The notes beneath the pieces were generated by a model. It had not been told where the DNA came from. It did no database searches and was given only the letters and a program-made list of their open reading frames with translations. From Bacteroidales bacterium (GTDB lineage: Bacteria > Bacteroidota > Bacteroidia > Bacteroidales > UBA932): DNA of 23,076 bases. Where the stretch lies: the NCBI GenBank assembly GCA_016283985.1, contig JAEENZ010000244.1, forward strand, positions 1-23,076. Reading direction: 5' to 3'. This document shows positions 6,609-14,481 of this stretch, piece by piece. The position numbers were made by a program, and so were the translations under genes. The stretch's first letter is position 1, and each line of letters begins with the position of its first letter.

Positions 6609-8078
6609 TACATTCTTGCCCTCGACCAGGGCACCAGTTCCTCCCGGGCGCTTGTATTCGACCACGACGGCAATGTCTGCAGCGTGGCACAGATGGAGTT
6701 CACTCAGCACTTCCCCCAGCCTGGTTGGGTCGAGCACGATCCCATGGAGATATGGGCATCCGAGGCAGCCGTAATCGCCGAGGCCATATCCAAGATAGGT
6801 ATCAACGGAAAGGACATCGCAGCCATAGGCATCACCAACCAGCGTGAGACCACGATCGTGTGGGATGCCGAGACCGGTAAACCCGTCCATAACGCCATAG
6901 TCTGGCAGGACCGCCGCACTTCAGCGTTCTGCGACGAACTCAAGGCAAAAGGGCTTACCGACAAGATACGGGAGAAGACCGGCCTCATAATAGACGCCTA
7001 CTTCTCCGGCACCAAGATAAAGTGGATACTGGACAACGTGCCAGGTGCACGCGAGCGCGCCGAAGCCGGCAAACTGCGTTTCGGCACTGTTGACAGCTGG
7101 CTCGTCTGGCAGCTCACAAAGGGCGAAGTACATATCACCGACGTGACCAACGCCTCACGCACCATGCTCTTCAACATCAACACACTGCAGTGGGACAAGG
7201 AGATGCTGGACCTGCTTGGCATTCCCGCCTCCATGCTGCCGGAAGTCAAGTCATCCTCCGAAGTCTACGGCCGCACGAAGACCACCATCTTCGCCCACGA
7301 AGTGCCCATCGCAGGCATAGCCGGAGACCAGCAGGCCGCCCTCTTCGGGCAGATGTGCACCAGCCCCGGCTCGGTGAAGAATACCTACGGCACCGGCTGC
7401 TTCCTGCTGATGAACACGGGCACGAAACCCATTCTCTCCAAGAACAAACTCCTCACCACCATTGCATGGAAGATCGGCGACACCGTGAACTATGCCCTCG
7501 AAGGTTCCATCTTCGTCGGAGGATCGGTAGTTCAGTGGCTTCGCGACGGCCTCGGCATAATCCGCAGTTCCTCCGAAATCGAGGGCCTGGCATCCTCAGT
7601 GCCTAATAACGGTGGAGTATACTTCGTGCCTGCGCTCACCGGAATGGGTGCTCCCTACTGGGATCAGGATGCGCGCGGCACCATCTGCGGACTCACCCGC
7701 GGAGCCACGGCGGCACATATCGCCCGGGCAGCACTCGAGGGCATCGCTTTCCAGACCATGGACATAGTGTCGGCGATGGAAAGGGATGCCGGGGTGAAAC
7801 TGGCCGAGCTCAAGGTGGACGGAGGCGCATCCCGCAACAACCTGCTGATGCAGTTCCAGTCCGACGTGCTCGGCACCACAGTAGTTCGTCCGAAGGTCAC
7901 AGAGACTACCGGCATGGGTGCTGCCTACCTGGCCGGTCTGGCGGTAGGATTCTGGGCTTCGCCCGACGAGATACGCAGCCAGTGGCAGGCCGAACGCACC
8001 TTCACTCCTTCTTCCGCCGACGTAGCTCCGCTGAAGGCAGGATGGGCAGATGCAATTTCAAGAACAATAAACAAGTAA
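6600..8078 (+). CDS. glpK: Glycerol kinase
   Basis: A 492-residue FGGY family kinase that converts glycerol and ATP to glycerol-3-phosphate in the cytosol. The N-terminal phosphate-binding loop DQGTSSSR (9-16), QRETT (81-85), WQDRRT (102-107) and the catalytic base D243 in GIAGDQQ all match glycerol kinase rather than sugar kinases of the same family. The C-terminal domain contains the glycine-rich [16 protein letters not shown] segment. Length equals that of known GlpK. It is followed after 6 bases by glpF, forming a two-gene uptake operon. No glycerol-3-phosphate dehydrogenase or glpR regulator is in the window. The start [10 protein letters not shown] is directly family-like. Confidence 0.97.
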   Translation: MTKYILALDQGTSSSRALVFDHDGNVCSVAQMEFTQHFPQPGWVEHDPMEIWASEAAVIAEAISKIGINGKDIAAIGITNQRETTIVWDAETGKPVHNAIVWQDRRTSAFCDELKAKGLTDKIREKTGLIIDAYFSGTKIKWILDNVPGARERAEAGKLRFGTVDSWLVWQLTKGEVHITDVTNASRTMLFNINTLQWDKEMLDLLGIPASMLPEVKSSSEVYGRTKTTIFAHEVPIAGIAGDQQAALFGQMCTSPGSVKNTYGTGCFLLMNTGTKPILSKNKLLTTIAWKIGDTVNYALEGSIFVGGSVVQWLRDGLGIIRSSSEIEGLASSVPNNGGVYFVPALTGMGAPYWDQDARGTICGLTRGATAAHIARAALEGIAFQTMDIVSAMERDAGVKLAELKVDGGASRNNLLMQFQSDVLGTTVVRPKVTETTGMGAAYLAGLAVGFWASPDEIRSQWQAERTFTPSSADVAPLKAGWADAISRTINK

Positions 8079-8084
8079 AACGCT

Positions 8085-8822
8085 ATGATACAGTATGTTT
8101 TCGAATTCATAGGCACCCTGGTTCTGGTGCTTCTCGGCGACGGTGTATGCGCCGCCACTTCCCTGAACAAATCCAAGGCAAAAGGCGGCGGATGGGTGGT
8201 TATCGCCATGGGATGGGGATTCGCAGTGATGCTTGGCGTACTTATCGCCGGTCCGGTTTCAGGAGCACACCTGAATCCAGTCGTGACTCTCGGCTTGGCA
8301 ATAGCAGGGCTCTTCCCCTGGGCATCCGTGGCAGGATATGTCGTTGCCCAGATGCTGGGAGGATTCTTGGGCGCATGCCTTGTATGGTCCTTCTACAAAG
8401 ATCATTATAAGGCCACTGCAGACCAGCCCGATACGATTCTCGGCACCTTCTGCACCATGCCGGCAATAGACAACAAATGGCGCAATTTCTGGTGCGAGTG
8501 CGTAGCCACCTGGCTGCTGGTATTCTGCATCCTGGCCATCGGCTGGGGCAGCAACGTATTTACTGTGGGGAACGCCGATGCTTCCATCGGTGCCATTGGC
8601 AGCTGGCCAGTCACCTGTGTAATCATGTCCATCGGTATGTCTCTCGGTGGAACCACGGGATACGCGATGAACCCGGCCCGCGACCTAAGTCCTCGCTGCG
8701 CACACGCGGTTCTTCCCATTGCAGGCAAGCGCGACAGCGGCTGGGCATATTCCTGGGTACCCGTAGCAGGTCCCGCAGTGGGGGCAGCTCTCGCAGCAGG
8801 ATTATATTTGTTGGTGTTCTAA
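8085..8822 (+). CDS. glpF: Glycerol uptake facilitator, aquaglyceroporin of the MIP family
   Basis: A 245-residue inner-membrane channel with about six hydrophobic helices and two half-helix loops. The second pore motif is canonical NPA at 196-198, followed by R199 and D200; the aspartate after NPAR marks glycerol-conducting rather than water-only channels. The first motif reads NPV (64-66, in GAHLNPVVT) instead of NPA. Position 6 bases after glpK confirms the glycerol role: the channel lets glycerol diffuse in and the kinase traps it. The tRNA-Val promoter -33 element lies within its last codons. Confidence 0.94.
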   Translation: MIQYVFEFIGTLVLVLLGDGVCAATSLNKSKAKGGGWVVIAMGWGFAVMLGVLIAGPVSGAHLNPVVTLGLAIAGLFPWASVAGYVVAQMLGGFLGACLVWSFYKDHYKATADQPDTILGTFCTMPAIDNKWRNFWCECVATWLLVFCILAIGWGSNVFTVGNADASIGAIGSWPVTCVIMSIGMSLGGTTGYAMNPARDLSPRCAHAVLPIAGKRDSGWAYSWVPVAGPAVGAALAAGLYLLVF

Positions 8823-8838
8823 AATTTTTATATCTTTG
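8807..8838 (+). promoter_or_regulatory. Promoter of tRNA-Val
   Basis: TTTG (8807-8810) and TATCTTTG (8831-8838) are separated by exactly 20 bases, a full Bacteroidota promoter. The tRNA begins 14 bases later. The -33 element overlaps the end of glpF. Confidence 0.75.
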
Positions 8839-8852
8839 CACCCGCTTTTCAA

Positions 8853-8927
8853 GGGCGCATAGCTCAGCTGGTTTAGAGCACGTGCCTTACAAGCACGGGG
8901 TCGGCGGTTCGAATCCGTCTGCGCCCA
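8853..8927 (+). tRNA. tRNA-Val(TAC)
   Basis: A 75-nt tRNA. Acceptor GGGCGCA (8853-8859) pairs with TGCGCCC (8920-8926), discriminator A at 8927. D stem GCTC/GAGC, anticodon stem CGTGC/GCACG with loop CTTACAA, so anticodon TAC (valine, GUA). T arm GGCGG/CCGTC with TTCGAAT. CCA is not encoded. Confidence 0.96.
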
Positions 8928-8934
8928 CAGCAAA

Positions 8935-8964
8935 AAAAAAGACAGCCGTCAAGCTGTCTTTTTT
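8935..8964. terminator. Bidirectional intrinsic terminator between tRNA-Val and the mannosyltransferase-like gene
   Basis: GACAGC (8941-8946) and GCTGTC (8953-8958) form a stem extended by A/T pairs, with a 6-base loop. A T-run follows in either direction. The stop codon of the minus-strand gene (8951-8949) lies inside the loop, so the hairpin is partly coding. Confidence 0.85.
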
Positions 8965-9677
8965 GCTTTTATCTTGCGGAATCGCAACCGTAGCACCCCC
9001 CAGAAAGCCTCGCCGAATATGCCTCCGGACATCTTGGACGTTCCCTCCTTTCGGTTAACGAAGATTACGGGAACCTCGGCAAGCCTGAAGCCAAGTTTTA
9101 CCGCAGTATACTTCATCTCTATCTGGAAGCCATATCCTTTCATCTGGATTGCGTCCAAATCCATGGTCTCGAGAACCCTGCGGCTGTAGCAGACGAAGCC
9201 AGCCGTGCTGTCGAAAATCTTCACGCCCAGAGTCTTGCGGACATAGATCGATGCGCAGTACGACATCAGGATGCGGCCGATAGGCCAGTTCACGACGCTT
9301 ACGCCATCGCAGTAACGGGAACCGATGGCAAGGTCTGCACCTTCTTCGCAGGCGCTGAGGAGCCTCGCGAGATCGAAAGGATCGTGCGAGAAGTCAGCAT
9401 CCATTTCAAAAACATAGTCATAACTCCTCTCCAGGGCCCACTGGAAACCAGTAAGATACGCAGTTCCAAGGCCTTGTTTTCCGCTGCGCTCGATGAGGAA
9501 CAGCCTGTCTTTGAAATCAGGCAGGAGTTTCTTGACGGCGATTGCGGTTCCATCGGGAGAGCCGTCGTCTATTATGAGGATATGGTATCCACCGTCAAGG
9601 CCGAAAACCGCACGGATTATCCTCGTGATGTTCTCGATCTCGTTGTAGGTGGGGATTATGACCAGTTTGCTTTTCAT
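8949..9677 (-). CDS. Polyprenol-phosphate mannosyltransferase-like family 2 glycosyltransferase
   Basis: A 242-residue GT2 enzyme resembling dolichol-phosphate mannose synthase. It has KLVIIPTYNE at the start, DDGSPDGT (37-44), the metal-binding DAD at 93-95 followed by FSHDP, and the GSRY and GYGFQIEM segments typical of this group. It would move a mannosyl or similar residue from a nucleotide donor to a lipid-phosphate carrier at the cytosolic face of the membrane, feeding periplasmic glycosylation. It lacks C-terminal membrane helices, as in short bacterial and DPM1-type proteins, so it would be peripheral. Its ATG directly abuts the stop of the small upstream gene (no gap), implying co-transcription and translational coupling. 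The exact sugar is not determinable. Confidence 0.9.
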   Translation of the reverse strand: MKSKLVIIPTYNEIENITRIIRAVFGLDGGYHILIIDDGSPDGTAIAVKKLLPDFKDRLFLIERSGKQGLGTAYLTGFQWALERSYDYVFEMDADFSHDPFDLARLLSACEEGADLAIGSRYCDGVSVVNWPIGRILMSYCASIYVRKTLGVKIFDSTAGFVCYSRRVLETMDLDAIQMKGYGFQIEMKYTAVKLGFRLAEVPVIFVNRKEGTSKMSGGIFGEAFWGVLRLRFRKIKAKKTA

Positions 9678-10139
9678 CTATTTTTTCTTGAGAAGGCCAC
9701 CCAGAAGCCCGGTTGCGGCTCCGAGGAGCGATGAACCGGCGGATTTCTTTCCGGTGAGGGCGATTATAATATCGTTGATGTCCACGTCGCCGTCTCCATC
9801 CTGATCCTTGACTATGCCGGAAAGCTTACTGAAGATGCCGGGGATAAGGGCGGTGAGCGATGTGCCCAGGGTACTGCCGAGGCCAAGCTTGCTGACCACG
9901 TTCTTCTTGAACAGGTTGCCTGCAAGGGCGGTGACGGGGCTGCTGGCCGCATTTGCCTTTCCGGTAAGGAGATTCTTGATGGTATCCACTCCCCCTGCCT
10001 TGGTCGCAGTCTGGGTAAGGCTGCCAAGAATGGAGTCGGACAGACCGCCGAGGACCTGATCTTTGATATTGGAAGGGATGGATACCCCACCGGCAGCGGA
10101 TTTAACCTGCTGCATAATCAAATCGCTGATAGATGCCAT
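9678..10139 (-). CDS. Small glycine-rich protein with one dockerin-like calcium loop
   Basis: A 153-residue protein I do not recognise with confidence. Most of it is built of short amphipathic or hydrophobic segments rich in G, S, L and K (GGLSDSILGSL, NLLTGKANAA, LGLGSTLGTSL), loosely like DUF937/YidB proteins. Residues 112-123 read DQDGDGDVDIND, an acidic loop of the EF-hand/dockerin type. Only one copy is present, whereas dockerins carry two. The C terminus is GLLGGLLKKK. No signal peptide or lipobox is visible, so it is probably cytosolic. It has its own promoter and its stop directly abuts the mannosyltransferase-like gene, so the two are probably linked, but no function follows from that. 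Confidence 0.75.
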   Translation of the reverse strand: MASISDLIMQQVKSAAGGVSIPSNIKDQVLGGLSDSILGSLTQTATKAGGVDTIKNLLTGKANAASSPVTALAGNLFKKNVVSKLGLGSTLGTSLTALIPGIFSKLSGIVKDQDGDGDVDINDIIIALTGKKSAGSSLLGAATGLLGGLLKKK

Positions 10140-10162
10140 AATCGTTAGTTTTTAGTGAATGA

Positions 10163-10170
10163 CAAATATA
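10163..10170 (-). promoter_or_regulatory. Promoter -7 element of the calcium-loop protein gene
   Basis: Minus-strand TATATTTG (10170 to 10163), a perfect TAnnTTTG match, lies 23 bases before the ATG and just after the tex stop. A weak ATTG stands about 21 bases upstream. Confidence 0.65.
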
Positions 10171-10176
10171 TAAAAA

Positions 10177-12312
10177 TTATTTCACCAATCCCAATGAAAT
10201 CCTGCAACGGTCGAGATCGACGGCGAGCACACGTACCCGTATCTGCTGATGCAGTTTGAGCACCTTGGAAGGGTCGGTGCCGCGAGGGCCGAGCTGCGAC
10301 ACATGCAACAGCCCGTTTTCGTGAAGGCCGATGTCCACGAATGCACCGAAAGCCGTGATATTGGTCACAATGCCGGGCAGTTCCATTCCGACTTTCAGGT
10401 CTTCGATCTCATGTATGTCATCGGCGAAAGCGAAGTCAGATGCCGCCTCGCGGGGATCCAGGCCGGGTTTGGCCAATTCCTTCAGAATGTCGTTTACCGT
10501 AGGCAGACCGACCTCTCCCTGCACATAGCGCTCCGCCTGTATCTTTGAGCAGAGTTCCGCATTCCCAACAAGTTCCTTCACGCTTACTCCGAGGTCTGCA
10601 GCCATCCTGTCCACCACGAAATAGGATTCGGGATGCACCGCCGAATCGTCCAGAGGATTGGAAGCGCCCTTCACCCTAAGGAAGCCGGCACACTGCTCGA
10701 AAGCCTTGGCACCCAGGCGCGGAACCTTCTTCAATTCGGCCCTGGAGCGGAATCCTCCGTTCTCGGAACGGTAAGAAACGATGTTCGCGGCAAGCTGAGG
10801 TCCTATTCCGGAAACATAGCGGAGCAGATACGGGCTGGCGGTATTCAAGTTCACGCCTACTGCATTCACGCAAGCCTCGACGGTATTGTCCAGCTTTTCC
10901 TTCAGCAAGGCCTGATCGACGTCATGCTGATACTGCCCTATCCCCAGGTTCTTGGGATCTATCTTCACCAGCTCGGCCAGCGGATCCATCAGCCTCCGGC
11001 CGATGGAAACTGCACCCCGGACGGTGACGTCCTCATCGGGGAACTCCTCCCTGCCGACTTCGGAGGCGGAATAGATGGATGCGCCGTCTTCGCTCACCGT
11101 CCAGACCTTGCATCCGTCCGGCAGGGCAACTTTCCTGAAGAATTCCGAGGTCTCGCGGCTGGCGGTTCCGTTGCCTATGGCCACGGCCTCGATGCGGTAC
11201 TTCTCCAGCATGTCCTGCACAGCCATAAGCGCCTTGACTTTCTCGTTCTGGGGAGGATGGGGGAAGATGATCGTATGATAGAGCAACCCTCCCCTCTCGT
11301 CCAGGCAGGCAATCTTGCAGCCGTTGCGGAATCCGGGATCCACGGCCATCGTACGCTTCTGCCCGACAGGGGCCCCCAGAAGCAACTGGCGCAGATTGTC
11401 CCCGAATACCCGTATGCTTTCTATATCCGCCTTTTCCTTTGCCTCACGCAAAACCTCGGAACTGATGGAGGGCTCGAGCAGGCGCTTGAAACTGTCGTCG
11501 ACGGCCTCGCGTATCTGCTCCCCCAGTTCTCCTCCGGGATAACCCTGCATCTGGCAGAAATCATAGTATATCTTCTTGTCGCAGCGCTCCGCATCGGCAT
11601 CCACGCTGACGCTCAGGAACCCTTCGTTCTCTGCACGGAGGATCGCCAGAAGGCTGTGTGAGGGCACTTTATCGAGAGGATAAGACCAGTTGAAGTAGCT
11701 GCGATACTTGTCCGCCTCGGGGCCTTCGGCCTTTTTCGTCACTTTGGAAACCACCCTGCGGCCACGGAATATCTGGCGGAGGTTCTCGCGTATGACCGCC
11801 GTTTCGCTGAGGCGCTCCGCGATTATGTCCCTCGCTCCGGCAAGGGCCGCATCAGCATCCTCCACCTTTCCGGGCTTGACGAACTTTGCGGCATCCGTGC
11901 GCGGGCTGCGGGTGCGGAGCTTCCACATGGCATCCGCCAGGGGCTCCAGGCCCAGCTCTTTCGCCACGGTGGCACGAGTGCGCCGCTTAGGCCGGAAAGG
12001 AAGGTACAGATCTTCGAGCTCCGAAGAAACCACGCAGTTCTCTATCTTCCCACGCAGTTCATCCGTCAGCGCCCCGGCCTCAGAAATGGTCTTCAGCACG
12101 GTTTCCTTGCGCTTCTCCATCTCGGCGAAGACGTCCACCCAGTGCTTCAGTTCCGCAACCTCCGAATCGTCCATCCCTCCGGTCTTCTCCTTGCGGTAGC
12201 GGCTGATGAAGGGGATGGTGTCGCCCTCTTCGAACATGTCGGCGCAGTTCTCCACCTGCCATGCCTTCAGGCCCATCAGGCCTGCAATATGGTCGATATA
12301 GATTTCTTTCAT
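10177..12312 (-). CDS. tex: Tex family RNA-binding protein
   Basis: A 711-residue protein with the Tex domain order. An N-terminal helical Tex_N region contains DTIPFISRYRKEKTGGMDD. A YqgF/RNase H-like domain follows (from about residue 320, MAVDPGFRNGCK). Helix-hairpin-helix repeats come next (about 487-545, SPYLLRYVSGIGPQLAANIV), and the C-terminal S1 RNA-binding domain (from about 637, VGMELPGIVTNITAFGAFVDIG) closes the protein. Tex proteins are cytosolic nucleic-acid binders linked to transcription and RNA turnover; the precise reaction is not established. The protein ends right after the S1 domain (SLGLVK), so it is slightly shorter than E. coli YhgF. It begins 3 bases after the ClC gene and is the last gene of the minus-strand cluster. 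Confidence 0.95.
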   Translation of the reverse strand: MKEIYIDHIAGLMGLKAWQVENCADMFEEGDTIPFISRYRKEKTGGMDDSEVAELKHWVDVFAEMEKRKETVLKTISEAGALTDELRGKIENCVVSSELEDLYLPFRPKRRTRATVAKELGLEPLADAMWKLRTRSPRTDAAKFVKPGKVEDADAALAGARDIIAERLSETAVIRENLRQIFRGRRVVSKVTKKAEGPEADKYRSYFNWSYPLDKVPSHSLLAILRAENEGFLSVSVDADAERCDKKIYYDFCQMQGYPGGELGEQIREAVDDSFKRLLEPSISSEVLREAKEKADIESIRVFGDNLRQLLLGAPVGQKRTMAVDPGFRNGCKIACLDERGGLLYHTIIFPHPPQNEKVKALMAVQDMLEKYRIEAVAIGNGTASRETSEFFRKVALPDGCKVWTVSEDGASIYSASEVGREEFPDEDVTVRGAVSIGRRLMDPLAELVKIDPKNLGIGQYQHDVDQALLKEKLDNTVEACVNAVGVNLNTASPYLLRYVSGIGPQLAANIVSYRSENGGFRSRAELKKVPRLGAKAFEQCAGFLRVKGASNPLDDSAVHPESYFVVDRMAADLGVSVKELVGNAELCSKIQAERYVQGEVGLPTVNDILKELAKPGLDPREAASDFAFADDIHEIEDLKVGMELPGIVTNITAFGAFVDIGLHENGLLHVSQLGPRGTDPSKVLKLHQQIRVRVLAVDLDRCRISLGLVK

Positions 12313-12315
12313 ATG

Positions 12316-14040
12316 CTAGTCTTCTGCCGTTATCTGCTTCAGTTCTTCCCGATAGGCGGCAAGGAGCCGGGAACGTGAGATGAAACCGAGGTAGATACCC
12401 TCGCGCGTCAGCACGGGGAGACGCCACACTTCGGGGCGCTCGAACTTGCGCATGATGCTCTCCATACGCTCGTCCTCATAGATAAAATCTACCGGAGCAT
12501 GCATGAGGTCCCGCACACGAAGCCGCGAAAAGCGCTCGGAATCGAAGACATGCTTGCGTATGTCGTCCATCTCCAGCACCCCCTCGAACCTGCCGTCTTC
12601 ATCCAGCACCGGGAAAACGGCGGCCGTGCTTCCGGAGATTACGGAAGACACGTCCTGCAGGCTGTCGTCGGCATGGAGACGGGGGTATTTGTCGCGTATC
12701 AAGTCGGCGGTCTTCATCAGGGTGAGAGCCGCGAGATCGCTGTCGTGCGTAAGCAGGTCCCCGCTCTGGGCTATGCGCTTAGTGTATATGGAATACTTCT
12801 CGCGGATGCGCGTAACCCCGTAAGATACCGTTGCGCAGAGGATGAGGGGAAGAAGCAGATCGTATCCGCCGGTAATCTCGGCTATCAGGAAGATGGCCGT
12901 CATCGGGGCCTGCATGACCCCGGCCATCAGTCCGGCCATGCCCACCAGGGCGAAGTTCTGCTCCGGCAGGGAAAGCCCGCAGAGATTCACCGTACGGGCG
13001 ATCAGGAATCCAAGAATCGCCCCCTCGAAAAGGGTGGGGCCGAAGGTCCCGCCAACGCCGCCTCCCGAATTCGTCAGCGTCATGCTGACAACTTTCAGCA
13101 GCAGCACGAACAGCAGGAACACCGGCATGCCCCAAGGGGACTTTAGAAGGAACATAAGAGGATTCGTGTCACTGCCCAGAGTCAAAGTGCCTCCGTTAAG
13201 CAGGTGTCCCACCGAATCATATCCTTCACCGAAAAGAGGAGGGAAAAGCCACACGAGCAGGGTAAGCCCGGCACCGCATATGGCCCATCTCAGCCAGGGA
13301 CTGCGGGACGTTCGGGCCAGACGGTCTTCCAGCCACAGGGTAAACTTCGTGAAATACTGCGACATCAGGCCGCAGAAAACGCCCAGCACCAGGTAGAATG
13401 GCATGTTGCCCATATTGAAAGGAGCCAGCGAACATGCAAACGGCGACTGAGGCCCCATGAATACGTACGACACCACCGTGGCGGTCAGCGTAGAAATCAG
13501 CAGGGGCATTATGGAACTCATGGAGATGTTGAAAAGAAGGATCTCCAAAGTGAAAAGGACTCCGGCCAGAGGAGCCTTGAAGATACCCGCTATTGCTCCG
13601 GCGGCACCGCAGCCCAGCAGCACCGTCACTCCCCTGTACGAGAGTTTTGCCGCACGGCCGATGTTGCTGCCGAAAGCGGCTCCCGTGTATACGATAGGAG
13701 CCTCGGCGCCCACGGAACCGCCAAGACCAATGGTGATTGCGCTGGTAAGCAGCGACGACCACATGTTGTGGGGCTTGATCCTGGACTCATTCCGGGACAC
13801 CGCCAACAGCACCTTGGTAACTCCATGGCCTATGTTGTCTTTCACAAGATAGCGGACGAGCACCAGCGAGATCAGCATGCCTAGCGCCGGAAAAAGGAAG
13901 TGTCCGCCCGAAATCAAACCATGAATGAAGCCTATCACCTTGAGCAGCGCAACAGCAGAAGCTCCTGCGCAGAGCCCCACTAAAAGGCTGAGCAGCAGGA
14001 GTTTAGTGCTTTCGCTGAACTTTATGTATGGCAGCTTCAT
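12316..14040 (-). CDS. ClC family chloride channel/transporter with two CBS domains
   Basis: A 574-residue membrane protein. The ClC core (about 1-425) has many hydrophobic helices and these selectivity motifs: GHGV (71-74) in place of GSGIP, GSVGAEAP (108-115) with the gating glutamate at E113, and GGTFGPTLF near 331-339 for GxFxP. A CBS pair follows in the cytosolic tail, at about 440-495 (MKTADLIRDKYPRL) and 507-565 (RVRDLMHAPVDFI), a likely nucleotide-sensing module. In the helix LAGVLFTLEIL, E164 aligns with E. coli ClC-ec1 E202 and I165 with the internal proton glutamate E203. The residue used for proton exchange is therefore apparently missing. It lies 6 bases after the small acidic gene and 3 before tex, clearly in one transcription unit. 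Confidence 0.92.
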   Translation of the reverse strand: MKLPYIKFSESTKLLLLSLLVGLCAGASAVALLKVIGFIHGLISGGHFLFPALGMLISLVLVRYLVKDNIGHGVTKVLLAVSRNESRIKPHNMWSSLLTSAITIGLGGSVGAEAPIVYTGAAFGSNIGRAAKLSYRGVTVLLGCGAAGAIAGIFKAPLAGVLFTLEILLFNISMSSIMPLLISTLTATVVSYVFMGPQSPFACSLAPFNMGNMPFYLVLGVFCGLMSQYFTKFTLWLEDRLARTSRSPWLRWAICGAGLTLLVWLFPPLFGEGYDSVGHLLNGGTLTLGSDTNPLMFLLKSPWGMPVFLLFVLLLKVVSMTLTNSGGGVGGTFGPTLFEGAILGFLIARTVNLCGLSLPEQNFALVGMAGLMAGVMQAPMTAIFLIAEITGGYDLLLPLILCATVSYGVTRIREKYSIYTKRIAQSGDLLTHDSDLAALTLMKTADLIRDKYPRLHADDSLQDVSSVISGSTAAVFPVLDEDGRFEGVLEMDDIRKHVFDSERFSRLRVRDLMHAPVDFIYEDERMESIMRKFERPEVWRLPVLTREGIYLGFISRSRLLAAYREELKQITAED

Positions 14041-14046
14041 AAGCGG

Positions 14047-14418
14047 CTAATCGCCGTCCGACACGTCATCATCCCCTCCGTACTGGGAGATGTTGTCGTC
14101 CGGCAGGGGACCTGCTCCCGGGTCGGCATCGGCCGAAGGCCCTGCGACCTGTTCGTTCTCCGCATTCTCCTCTCCTTCAAGCCAGCGCTCTATGTCTTCG
14201 AGGTCATCGGTTTCCACCTTGATCTTGATAAGGCATATGGAATCCGGCATTTCGATAGTCACTGCATAAAAAGGAGTACCGTCCGGCTTGGTATATTTGG
14301 TAAGATCCTGGAACCAGTCGTTGAAACCGCCGGGATACTTCGCGTTGAAAGCCGCCGCGAGTTCGTCCGACATATTTTCGTAGCTGATTACACGTCTTTT
14401 CTTGTTGTCCTGTGGCAT
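14047..14418 (-). CDS. Conserved-looking small acidic protein of unknown function
   Basis: 123 residues if started at the ATG at 14418 (MPQDNKKRRVISYENM). An in-frame upstream start at 14478 would place the probable promoter inside the coding region, so I prefer the shorter form. Residues 1-85 look like one compact domain (ISYENMSDELAAAFNAKYPGG, DGTPFYAVTIEMPDSICLIKIKVE). From about 86 on the chain is a strongly acidic, disordered tail rich in E, D, G and P (IERWLEGEENAENEQ to DDDVSDGD). I recall similar short proteins in Bacteroidota with the same ISYENM-type start but no assigned function. It sits between argS and the ClC gene. Confidence 0.72.
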   Translation of the reverse strand: MPQDNKKRRVISYENMSDELAAAFNAKYPGGFNDWFQDLTKYTKPDGTPFYAVTIEMPDSICLIKIKVETDDLEDIERWLEGEENAENEQVAGPSADADPGAGPLPDDNISQYGGDDDVSDGD

Positions 14419-14441
14419 AGGTAATAGTGTTAAATCCGCTA

Positions 14442-14473
14442 CAATATTAGAGCAAACTTTTTGAATTTGCAAT
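14442..14473 (-). promoter_or_regulatory. Possible internal promoter before the small acidic gene
   Basis: Minus-strand TAATATTG (14449 to 14442) differs from TAnnTTTG at one base, with ATTG about 20 bases upstream. It lies in the only sizeable gap (63 bases) of the rpoD-argS-clc-tex cluster, 23 bases before the chosen ATG. Confidence 0.4.
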
Positions 14474-14481
14474 AGCAAATA

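Noticed and set aside
5030..6847. A 605-codon open frame on the plus strand
   Set aside because: It runs antisense through the tmRNA end, the glycosyltransferase and into glpK. Its translation has no recognisable motifs, while the minus-strand frame has clear GT2 motifs. GC-rich codon bias keeps such antisense frames open.
10633..11661. A 342-codon open frame on the plus strand
   Set aside because: Antisense shadow of tex, rich in H and Q without domain features.
14465..14480. A small hairpin (ATTTGC/GCAAAT) directly after argS considered as terminator
   Set aside because: Only 6 weak pairs and no T-run on the minus strand, and the next gene in the cluster follows on; not a convincing terminator.
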